From contig QANT01000897.1 of NCBI GenBank assembly GCA_003254885.1, positions 1 through 20,349 of the forward strand: DNA of 20,349 nucleotides, in the 5' to 3' direction. Position numbers and translations under genes: made by a program. The DNA is from Purshia tridentata (lineage: Eukaryota > Streptophyta > Magnoliopsida > Rosales > Rosaceae). Positions within the stretch are counted from its first letter, which is position 1, and each line of letters starts with the position of its first letter. Below, piece by piece: positions 9,801 through 17,628 of this stretch. The notes under the pieces are model-generated. The model had not been told where the DNA came from. It searched no databases and saw nothing but the letters and a program-made list of their open reading frames with translations.

Positions 9801-11555
9801 TAATTTTTATATGATACAACATATCCCAGATTCAACCGGTGGTTCTGAAAGTAACTCTGTTGCTGGCCCCAATTGAACAAAAATTATAATAATCACTTGT
9901 ATTAACTTTTCATCTATGAAGCTGAAGAAAAATACTTAATTTCGAGAGTTTTTGCATTATGTAGCACAATGAAATCCAACATGATAGACATACCACATCC
10001 GCAAAGACAAAATCCAGCTCCTTTGTAAAATTTTCTCTGCGCCGCTCCAACTCTGCAGCAGTCTGAAAAATAAGCAACATGGAACGAGATTAAGTCAACA
10101 GATATAACAGAGACTTCATTTTGTATTCAATAATTAGAAAGTTTTAAAAGTATATTCAACAATTAGAAAGTTTAAATAGTATCAAATCTAAGAGACACTC
10201 TTTATAACTAGCTCCCCAATAAGAATAAAAATATGAAGCATGCAGTAAATGGGCATACATATAAATTGATATTCCTGTAGAAAGTCCAAAACAATATCTT
10301 TCAATGGAAGACTCATTTCATAGCCATTATATTATCTAAATTCAACCATTAATCTACTCTGGATTAAGCTCCTTATGGCGACGAGCTAATTAGATTTGAA
10401 CCAGTTCCAATATATTAAAATTTCCGCTTACAGTAATTTCAAAAAAAAAATGAAGACTGTTGATTCTTCTGCAATGTCAAGATTGCAAGTTGGTTTACGA
10501 ATATAGTAAAACACAGACACAACTAAGAATAACTATTCAAAACATAACTACTACACTCTACCAACACACGTGTGCTTAATTACCAGGTCGAACCTTTTCT
10601 CTTGGGGTTTTTCAATTAGGGAAGTGATGATTGATATAGGGAATTGGCCTAAGATTGGCCAAGTGTTCAACCAAGTAATCAAGCCATCTCATTAATTAAA
10701 AAATCCCAACAATTCCAAAATTCGTTTCAGCCAAAAATAAAATGAACAATGCTAGGATCCCATATTTAATTTGTTTACCAAATTTGGATCTCAGTGATGT
10801 TTCAATGTACGTATCAATGTTTTACCATAAATAAATGAATAACAAAATAAACCCACATTTCAATAAATAATATATTAAAACGTCATTTGGATCCAAATTT
10901 GATACAAATTTTGGTATCCCTACAGGTAACTTCATTATTACAAAATATTAAAACTTTGAATATTATTTGCTATATACTAAGTTAGTAAGTTTGAAGTACA
11001 GACCTTAGTAAATATTCCAACACCACACTCCATGGCAACCTTAGCCAAGAACAAGTCATCAGCAAGCAACCGCTCCTTGAACCCATCAAACCCAAGCAAC
11101 CACCTGAACACCGCTGACTTCTCCAGCTCAAAGAACCTCTTCACAATCGACCCCGGTAACCGCCCGGCCTCTATGGCCGCGGCCAAGTCCTTCGGCAGAC
11201 TCTCCGACGTCCGTCCCGCCTCCACCACCGCCGCCACAGCCTCCAACTTGTTCCGCTCCCGCTCCTCGCCACCGCCATCACCACTGTCATTGTTATTATT
11301 GTTATTGCTATTACCTCCGCCTCCTCCTCCTCCTCCTGCGGGGGGCCCACCGCCGTTAGCGGAGGAGAATGTGGCGGCGATGGAGGAGCGCTTGTTGGTG
11401 AAAGTGAGGGAGGGAGTTGTGGTGATACTGCGGGTGATGATAGTGAGAGAGAAGCTTTGTGGGAAAGAGAATTGGCGGTGATGGCGGTAGTGGCTTGGTG
11501 AAGTGAAGGAGAGAGTGTGAATGGTGGAGAGGTTGGAGAAGGTGGCGACTGCCAT
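6888..11555 (-). CDS. RETICULATA-related (DUF3411) chloroplast protein, RER3/RER4-like, 8 exons
   Basis: Exons in transcript order: 11555-11004, 10062-9994, 8613-8482, 8391-8338, 8254-8210, 7575-7436, 7143-7018, 6936-6888. All introns are GT-AG; the total of 1167 nt gives 388 residues plus TAG. Residues 1-65 are Ser/Thr/His-rich and basic, like a plastid transit peptide. A low-complexity linker follows with eight Gly (74-81) and six Asn (84-89). The conserved domain starts near NKLEAVAAVVEAGR and includes LPKDLAAAIEAGRLPGSIVKRF, FVFADVVMAIIADFMLVWLP (first hydrophobic segment), GHLAKFFYGCPDNAFQ, SAAYGVYMAVSSNLRYQ, RILEPLLHQH and VDYARWIGIQK. Proteins of this family sit in the chloroplast envelope; mutants have reticulate leaves with fewer mesophyll cells, but the molecular activity is not settled. 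The length is close to Arabidopsis RER4 as I recall it. It is convergent with the CNL gene. The member assignment (RER3 or RER4) is less sure than the family. Confidence 0.93.
7296..7319. repeat. GA-rich microsatellite in intron 6
   Basis: An imperfect (GA)n run interrupted by one AA lies in the 292-nt intron between exons 6 and 7 of the RETICULATA-related gene. It reads as a CT tract in the transcript and is a likely length polymorphism. Confidence 0.85.
8614..9993 (-). other. Intron 2 of the RETICULATA-related gene (1380 nt)
   Basis: This is the longest intron of the gene. It is AT-rich with several A runs (for example around 8690-8710 and 9547-9570). No ORF, transposon termini or RNA gene is evident. 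One short perfect hairpin, CCATCCAT-A-ATGGATGG, lies at 9344-9360 inside a slightly more GC-rich patch that may be an old insertion. Confidence 0.8.
10752..10925. mobile_element. Small MITE-like inverted-repeat element in intron 1
   Basis: The left end (10752 onward, CTAGGATCCC.., with CCAAATTTGGATC inside) is mirrored by the right end (..GATCCAAATTTG..GGTATCCCTACAG up to 10925). Arms of about 45-50 bp match with small gaps; both carry (C)CAAATTTGGATC and (A)ATG/ACGTTT blocks. The loop is A/T-rich and encodes nothing. Size and structure are those of a MITE. I could not find a clear target-site duplication, so the exact ends and the superfamily are open. Confidence 0.6.
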
Positions 11556-11633
11556 TGTTGGGTGGTTTTTTTTTTTTTTTTTGGGTCGAANCTGCCATTG
11601 TTGGGTTTTTTTTTTTTTTTTTTTTGGGTCGAA
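11549..11633. repeat. ~43-bp tandem repeat over the start codon, with homopolymers and N
   Basis: Read on the plus strand, CTGCCATTGTTGGG, a T run and GGGTCGAA occur twice: 11549-11590 (17 T, 11566-11582) and 11592-11633 (20 T, 11606-11625), with the ambiguous base N at 11591 between them. CAT at 11553-11555 is the start codon of the RETICULATA-related gene, so the second copy puts another ATG (11598-11596) in the same context in its 5' leader. This is either a real duplication or a consensus error caused by the homopolymers. Confidence 0.85.
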
Positions 11634-11762
11634 ATTGTTGGGTGGTTATTGGTTGGTTGGTTTGTTTGTTTACCCTCTCTAAAGAAGTAGAGGGAACGTT
11701 AGGAGAGAGAGAGAGAGAGAGTGTGTGTGGTTGAGTTTGGTGAGTGGTTTTTGGTTGGCGGA
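11627..11762. repeat. Promoter tandem repeat, copy 1, with (AG)n
   Basis: This copy begins GGTCGAAATTGTTGGG and ends TTGGTTGGCGGA. It contains TTTACCCTCTCTAAAGAAGTAG and an (AG)n tract (11703-11720) followed by (GT)n. It repeats at 11765-11908 with a few substitutions and small length differences. On the minus strand it lies just upstream of the RETICULATA-related start codon and supplies a CT-rich leader or promoter tract. Confidence 0.9.
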
Positions 11763-11764
11763 TT

Positions 11765-11908
11765 GGTCGAAATTGTTGGGTGGTTATTGGTTAGTTGGTA
11801 TGTTTGCTTGTTTACCCTCTCTAAAGAAGTAGAAGGAACGTTAGGAGAGAGAGAGAGAGAGAGAGTGAGTGTATGGTTGAGTTTGGTGAGTGGTTTTTGG
11901 TTGGCGGA
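11765..11908. repeat. Promoter tandem repeat, copy 2, with (AG)n
   Basis: This is the second copy of the unit at 11627-11762. It is 8 bases longer: 4 extra bases in the GTTTGCTTGTTT part and 4 more at the AG/GTGAGT tract. The (AG)n run is at 11844-11865. The low divergence points to a recent tandem duplication in the 5' flank. Confidence 0.9.
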
Positions 11909-11935
11909 GGAAGTGTCGAGTAGGTCGCACGCGCT

Positions 11936-11950
11936 TGACCAAACTGGTCA
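11936..11950. promoter_or_regulatory. Hyphenated palindrome TGACCA-AAC-TGGTCA with W-box cores
   Basis: There are perfect 6-bp arms around three bases. Each arm contains TGAC, the core of the WRKY-bound W-box (TTGACC on the plus strand). It lies ~380 bp upstream of the RETICULATA-related start codon. Regulatory use is inference. Confidence 0.25.
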
Positions 11951-12152
11951 CGTCTTCCATCCTCTCCTCAAGTCCTCATATAATTGTCTCTCCAGCTGGT
12001 CTTCTTCGATTTTTGTTTTTTCCTTTACTTTTCTTTTTCTCTGGTTTTGACGAATTGTTTAATGCGATTTTTTTTTTTTTTCCTGGACAAGATTCTCTTG
12101 TGGCCCACTGGCCCTAGTGGGATAAACTTATTCCCCAACTGATAAAAGTCGA
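11951..12152. other. Spacer with pyrimidine-rich DNA, no gene
   Basis: This is T/C-rich DNA with a T run at 12069-12081. On the minus strand there is one TGGGCC site II motif (12102-12107), about 550 bp upstream of the RETICULATA-related ATG. No convincing coding region. Confidence 0.5.
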
Positions 12153-12205
12153 GACTAACGAGTGCTCCTATTGTCTTGACTCTTGACCCCTATTCAATTA
12201 TTTCC
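12153..12205. repeat. Imperfect direct repeat, left copy
   Basis: It shares CTAAC and CTATTGTCTTGA (12168-12179) with 13050-13102 at a constant offset of 897 bases, followed by the similar TCTTGAC..CCTATT.AATT. About three quarters of the positions agree over ~50 bp. The pair frames the hAT-like element. Confidence 0.75.
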
Positions 12206-12230
12206 TCAAAACTCTCCCACGGTATCCACT

Positions 12231-12970
12231 TGGGGTGGGGCGGTTTGATTGGAAAACTGAAAATCGGATCAAAACTGGTCATACGGTCATACCGATACCC
12301 ATAAGGATCGCACTGATCGGAGATTGAAACCAGACGTTTGGTATGCATACCGAACCAGTTAACTTCAGTTTGAAATCAGTCCCAAAACACCCATATTACC
12401 GATAGATCAGACTGGACCGGCCATTTACAATATATTCATAAAATATATACTCTATGATTTATACTTATATAACATATTCCTAAAATATGGTAAATACTTT
12501 TCTGTATAATTAATCCTTTATAATTATATATATTATACCTTAAGGGCCTAAAGTCTAAACAATAAACCCTATAACTATTAACTTATTATGTATTAAGTAT
12601 TTTATTTTTTTGTGTCAAGATTAAGTTTTAAGTAATAAGTTATTAACTATTTAACTAATAGTCTAATAGGCTATAAAGTTATAAACATGTCTATATTAAA
12701 AATGTAAAACTAATTACCCTAATTATTATAGTATTATAAATTTATACTATAATATTATTATAAATGTGGCATTGGCATAAAAGTGGCCCAAAATACTTAA
12801 AAACAAGGCTTAAGAAAATGCCCAAATAAATTTTTGGTCTGGGCCCGATTTGGTTCGGATTGTACCGAGGGTTCGATCTATGTGAATGTTCAGTTTGGTC
12901 TCTCGGTCAATGTATTTCGATTCGATCCGGTCTGGTCTCTTACCCATAGTACCCACCCCACCCCACCCCA
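12231..12970. mobile_element. Non-autonomous hAT-like element (putative)
   Basis: The left end begins TGGGGTGGGGCGG and continues with many CGG/GGTTTGG/ACCGA-type words (CGGATC, CATACGG, ATACCGA, GAACCAGTT). The right end has matching inverted words (CCGATTTGG, GGTTCGGATT, GATCCGGTCTGG) and terminates in GTACCCACCCCACCCCA, so TGGGGTGGG is the terminal inverted repeat. The middle (12425-12800) is very AT-rich and non-coding. Short GGGGTGGG termini followed by subterminal GGTTCGG-like words are common in plant non-autonomous hAT elements. The exact ends are blurred by the C-rich simple repeat at the right edge. Confidence 0.5.
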
Positions 12971-13049
12971 CCCCCCACGGCCCACTCTACCCCACACCTA
13001 TAGCCAGGCTCCCGAGAATTATATAATAAAGATATATACCCACTCTAAT

Positions 13050-13102
13050 GGCTAACTACTGTTTCTATTGTCTTGAATCTTGACTTCCTATTTAATTTTT
13101 GA
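13050..13102. repeat. Imperfect direct repeat, right copy
   Basis: This is the right partner of 12153-12205, including CTAAC and CTATTGTCTTGA (13065-13076). Its last bases run into the left target-site duplication of the MITE starting at 13101, so the MITE inserted at the edge of this copy. Confidence 0.75.
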
Positions 13103-13456
13103 CTTATTCGTGAATTTGTTTTTGAAATTATCCTTATTTTTTACTTTACTCTGTAAAAATTAAATTCTCTCACTTTGTCTTTGGAACTTTACACTCTCAT
13201 CTACTCTTTCAACTTCATCTATTATTTAGAGTTCTACAGCTTCGTTTTGAATGATATTTATATAGTTTTAATGAGAAGATACATTACAAATTTTAATAAA
13301 GATTTGATAAGTTAAAAGTCGGGCTAAAATTGAGATAAAAACTGAACTACTAGATGAAGTTGACAAAACTTTGCTATTGAAAATCATTTGTAAAGTTCGA
13401 AGGGTAAAGTAAAAGAACAAAAAAATAGTTTAAAGGGGCAAATCCATGAATAAGCC
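13101..13456. mobile_element. Mutator-like MITE, 356 bp, 9-bp TSD (8/9)
   Basis: The ends are inverted: GACTTATTCGTGAATTTG at 13101 and its partner CAAATCCATGAATAAGCC ending 13456 (reverse complement GGCTTATTCATGGATTTG, 3 differences in 18). Similarity goes on inward through TTTTACTTTAC, GAACTTTACA and CAACTTCATCTA blocks in both arms, giving long imperfect TIRs of 100 bp or more. The flanks TTAATTTTT (13092-13100) and TTAATCTTT (13457-13465) agree at 8 of 9 positions. Long TIRs and a 9-bp duplication are the marks of Mutator-like elements. There is no transposase, so it is non-autonomous. Confidence 0.75.
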
Positions 13457-13465
13457 TTAATCTTT

Positions 13466-14630
13466 TCCTTAAAACTCTAAACGAAAGAAAATTAGATTAA
13501 CAAAAAAGAAAAACTAACCCACCCCACATCTTATGTCACATATACAACTACTACATAATGGAAAAAAAACCTGCATTTAACATGTATATATACACCAGTT
13601 ACATCTGATGACATATTGTGAAAGAGTGAATTTGTACACCTGTTACATTTAAAATTTTGTCCTACATAATGTGGTTAACTCAATACAATTAGTTAATGTG
13701 GTATGATTAGAATTTTTTTTAGTCATATATTCATTTAGCTGTACACTAACCGATATGCGCTTTTGTGGCTAAACTTACAATTTTTATGCAATTTTTAAAA
13801 ATCTTTGCTTAACAATATCATTTTATTATTTTATTCTTCTTAGATTAAATTTTTATATAGAGCCATTTATTTGATAATCCAAATAGGAAAACAAAATAAC
13901 AAAACCACTTCGTCCATGTGATTAATTGTTTGCGTCAAACATTCGAACATTGAACATGTAAACGTTGCTCAGTGTTTAGGCCATAATTTGATTTGGGCCG
14001 GAACAACATGGACTAAAATGGAATTTAAAAGGATGAAACATTGAAAATCAGTTGGATTATTTACTAAATGATGAACCCGGTTAGGCTTGGAAGTTGGAAA
14101 AGAAGAGGCCGGAATGCATTTCCAAAGCGAGAGCAGCTAGCTAGAGTTATTATATAGACCTTACCAAATTGCCACTTGATGCCACATGTTTGCCATGTGG
14201 ACAATGAAATAATAAAAAACACAAAATAATATTAAACTATTAAAAAACACAAATTTATGTTCCTTTCTGTTTCCAACAATCACGTACACCCTCTATATTT
14301 TTCTCTATTTCTCTCTCATCTCGGATTTAAGCTGCACATCTCTATTGTTCTACAGCAATTTGATGCATGAAATTTCCAAGTTCAATTAATGTTAAACAGC
14401 TAAACAAGAGCAATGCATAAAATTAAAATTTTGACTCCAAGTCTCAAAATTTGATAATCGCACTCGACTGAGATAAGGAACAACCAATTTACTAAAAACT
14501 AATTAATATTTAGCACCAAAAGTTGACCTCCAACCGCATAATTTATCCAAATTTATTGATAAAAAATGCACAAGCTAATCAAAATAGGTTCAATTATACA
14601 GAGCATGACCTAGTGTAATAAGAGGTTAGG
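13466..14630. other. AT-rich spacer, no gene seen
   Basis: No coding region or RNA gene found. Two things stand out: a near-duplicate ACACCAGTTACAT / ACACCTGTTACAT pair (around 13591 and 13636), and a perfect hairpin CCACATG-TTTGC-CATGTGG at 14182-14200. The remainder is A/T-rich without recognisable termini. Confidence 0.6.
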
Positions 14631-15089
14631 TTATTTTAAGGCTCAAATACAAATTACTTCTTCGAAGTATAGAGATGTTTTCAATCGAGTTCAAAAATTT
14701 CAAATATTTTCAAACGCATCCACTAGCTTTTTAAAACCTTGTGCTATTAGAGATTCCGTCAATGAAACTGTTAATTGCTTACGTGGCTTTGTTGAGAGAG
14801 AATGAGAGTTTTTAAAATATTTTTTATGTTTGTTTTTTTAAATTTTTAATATTTAAAATATTATTGTCATTTTGCATTATTTTTGTTGTTCATATGGCAA
14901 ATATGTGGCATCCACATAGGCAATTAATGTAAGTCAACAAAGATAATTAAAGTTTCATTGACGAAATCCCTAATGACGTAAGATTTTAGAAAGCTAGTGA
15001 ACGCATTTGAAAGTTTTTCAAATTTATATACCCGTTTGAAACCACTTCTATAGTTCGAAGGAATAATATGTACTTGAGCCTTATTTTAA
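14631..15089. mobile_element. Mutator-like MITE, 441 bp, perfect 9-bp TSD
   Basis: The element itself is 14640-15080. TTATTTTAA occurs exactly at 14631-14639 and 15081-15089. The left end GGCTCAAATACAAATTA pairs with the right end (reverse complement GGCTCAAGTACATATTA). The arms stay alignable for ~135 bp, through CTTCGAA.TATAGA, TTTCAAA, CACTAGCTTT, ATTAG.GATT.CGTCAATGAAACT and TTAATT blocks. The centre (about 14790-14930) is AT-rich and non-coding. Long TIRs with a 9-bp duplication place it in the Mutator superfamily. The perfect TSD but ~75-80% TIR identity suggests it was mobilised as a unit whose arms had already diverged. Confidence 0.9.
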
Positions 15090-15308
15090 TCAAAGAACTT
15101 GGCCAGATTACTTTTCCAAATGGTGACCCCGGCAGGATTTGGAAAATAAGATTGAGTTACAAGAAAAGTGTGTGACCAAATTTTAACTAATAAAACGGTC
15201 TAATGCTTTTATAAGATGTATATAAAAATATATTTTCTGCCTAGCATAATATATAAGAGGTTAGATTATTCTTAAAAAAAAAAAAAATTTGATTGGATTA
15301 TATTTTTT

Positions 15309-17319
15309 AGAGTGTTGTTATTTGTACACTCAATTTCCTCTCATTACACAACCCTTCTCACTTCATTTTTGAATTGACACATTTGACCCAAAATGAAAAT
15401 ACCCTAAAGGACAACCCAGATTATTTGAACCAAAAAAAAAAACTCTCTCTTTACACACTCCAAACCCATCCCTCCTAAGCCTCAACCACAACCTTTGAGG
15501 CAAACCCCCTCCTTCTGTAACCCTATTTCTTCATCTTTCATCCACTAAATCATAAATCTGCTTCTTAAAATTTCTCTCTTTATTATATAGGTAATGATAT
15601 TGTAGAAAAACTTACTAGTTTTGATGAATGGAGCCTTTACTCGTCCCTTTTTCGCCTTCAGATGAGGTATGAAAGTAAATTTTTGTGTTTTTTGAATTTT
15701 TTTTCGTTGTATACACCCTATTTTGACAATGGGCTGAGTGTACTGCCAAGCCCAAAGTCTGATCAAGGCCCAACCCAAAATTGTGCTATTGGTGGAAGCA
15801 AGCGAGCAAACCCAATCAAGCAAGGCCCCACAACGAGAGTTTAGGAAGCCCACCAAGATAAGTCACATGTTTTTGAAGAGAAAGGCAGAGTCCAATGAAG
15901 GCAAGAATCCTTATTAGATTTGGATACAAAAATAGCAAGTTTAGGGGTAGCTTGAGTGTGAAGAAAAATAAGCCAAGAGTTTGAGTTCAATTAGGAGAAG
16001 GACTTCCTTAAAGGTTCTAGGGTTTGGACCACTAGATAAGAAGGCTTAATTATTAAGGAAAGCTCTACACACACACCCACATACAACAAATCAAAACTTT
16101 TTACCAAATTCTCAAATTTCTCAAGCCTACAATTGCAATCAAGTTCTTCAAGTTCTTAATAAATTTGCTCTTCTTTTCAGCTCTGCTAGGATTCCATTGT
16201 TCTAGTAACAATTATTTTTGTAATTGTCTTTTGATCTTTATTTTCATGTTCTTAGATGAGGTTTGTTGTTAAAACTACAACTGTTACTCGCTTTCAAGAT
16301 AATTTATTGGTTCATACTTTTTACATTCGAGTTCACAACTTTTCTTTACATCCAATTAGTCAAGTTCTTGTCCATCGAATTTACAACTTTGAGCACACTT
16401 TTCTTGTCACGCCGAGTGCATAGAAGTCTTTGATAATCAAGGCAAAAGAAGAACGTAGGTGAGGTAGCTGTTCCTTACTCATCGAACAATCATTAATTTG
16501 GTTAGAAGTTAGATTCACGACGCGATGCATCATTCAACCATCATTCTATCACAACATCACTTTCTGCATACCGGCCATCTGGTCGTGCAGTGGCACACCC
16601 GCATTCACCATCAAGGACTACCAACGTCTTTGTTAAGGTTCTATATGCAATCCAGCAGTGAATTTAAGAGGAAACATTTGTGTTCATTTTCTGGTCGTGG
16701 TTTATTCGGCGAACCAATGTTGAACGTTTCTAAAATATTCAATGGAAAGCCACCGAACTACTAGGAAATATTCGACAAGTAGCTGTCGAACCATTGGGTA
16801 TTGTTTGGTAGATACTTGTTGAACAACATTTTTTTAAAAAAAATTTGGGTTCATTCGATAGTGTTCCTACTGAAAAATGTCAATTCTATTCAACAAATTT
16901 CTGTCAGATGAATTGAATTTTTTCGGCAGAACAGTGTCGAAAGAACCACGAAAATGACAACTTCTGACCAGAAATTTCAATCTTAAACCCAAAAAACCCT
17001 CACTCCAAATCAAGTGGGGAGAACAGATGTTGTAGCAAGGTCGTGAGAGCATGAAAACGACCTCGACAATGACTTTGACAGCGTTGTTGAAGGCGAGAAA
17101 AGGAGTGTGTCATGTGGTGGGGAGCAAGGTGTCGACTAGTATTAGGTTGGGGGTGGGGTGTGTAGTGTTCGAATGTGTTGGTTATTCATGTAGTGAGAAA
17201 TTTGGTGAGAGAAATGAAATATGGGTATTGGTAATGTTGTGTTGTGAAAAATTATTAATTTTAAAAAGTTAGAGGGGTGTGAAGTGAAAGGAATTTGAAT
17301 GTTCAAATAGCAACACTCT
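15309..17319. mobile_element. ~2.0 kb element with ~50-bp terminal inverted repeats, non-autonomous
   Basis: The left end starts AGAGTGTTGTTATTTGTACA at 15309. The right end, read on the other strand from 17319, starts AGAGTGTTGCTATTTGAACA. The arms match at roughly 80% over ~50 bp (both also carry TTCCT.TCA and CACAACCC/CACACCCC). The inside has only short ORFs and no transposase motif. It contains a plus-strand block (about 15700-16300) of transcript-like, LTR-like composition and a patch of TCGAA words (16690-16945), so it may be a composite of nested insertions. No good target-site duplication was found: the flanks are A/T-rich and ambiguous. Confidence 0.6.
16771..16790. repeat. Hairpin TTCGACA-AGTAGC-TGTCGAA
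   Basis: There are perfect 7-bp arms around a 6-base loop. Variants of the same word occur nearby: GTTGAAC (16720, 16818), GTCGAA again near 16937, and TTCGGCGAACC near 16706. Clusters of a short word in both orientations are typical of transposon subterminal regions. The identity of the element is unknown. Confidence 0.5.
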
Positions 17320-17424
17320 TTTCTTACATGACGAGCCTAGCTGGGTTATTTAGAAGTTCCTCTTACCTTTTGTGAGCAGCTCCTTTTAGAGGATGTTGCT
17401 AGAGCCCGTTTCGTACACTTTGTT

Positions 17425-17446
17425 TGGGCCTTTGGGCCTTTGGGCC
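17425..17446 (+). promoter_or_regulatory. Three TGGGCC site II boxes at 8-bp spacing
   Basis: TTTGGGCC is repeated so that TGGGCC falls at 17425-17430, 17433-17438 and 17441-17446. TGGGCC/T site II elements, bound by TCP factors, are known to be enriched in promoters of plant ribosomal, mitochondrial and plastid-protein genes. Here they lie ~180 bp upstream of the uL1c start codon, a fitting position for coordinating ribosome gene expression. Confidence 0.6.
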
Positions 17447-17628
17447 TCAGTTTACCAAAAATAATTAATAACATTTTTATTCATCAAACTTAATTCAATA
17501 TTGCTGATGGAAGCTACGGTCCATTATCCACAGACTCTGCAGTAGACAGTGCCACCTCTTATCTCGAATTTGTATGGATAGATAAGCAATTTAGCAAAGG
17601 CTTCATTTCCAGAGACACAGCTCCAACA

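Noticed and set aside
11032..11481. 149-codon plus-strand ORF with poly-Leu and poly-Pro
   Set aside because: It lies wholly antisense to exon 1 of the RETICULATA-related gene; its Leu and Pro runs are the complement of the Asn- and Gly-coding repeats.
12216..12980. CCCACGG at 12216-12222 and 12974-12980 as a target-site duplication of the hAT-like element
   Set aside because: The left copy is separated from the GGGGTGGG end by ~8 bases and the right copy lies in a C-rich simple repeat, so the match may be chance.
12834..13055. 73-codon ORF with Pro/Thr/His-rich end
   Set aside because: It spans the hAT-like right end and the CCCCA simple repeat; composition explains it.
15301..17328. Target-site duplication for the 2-kb element
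   Set aside because: The 9-base flanks (TATTTTTTA versus TTTTCTTAC) agree only by T-richness.
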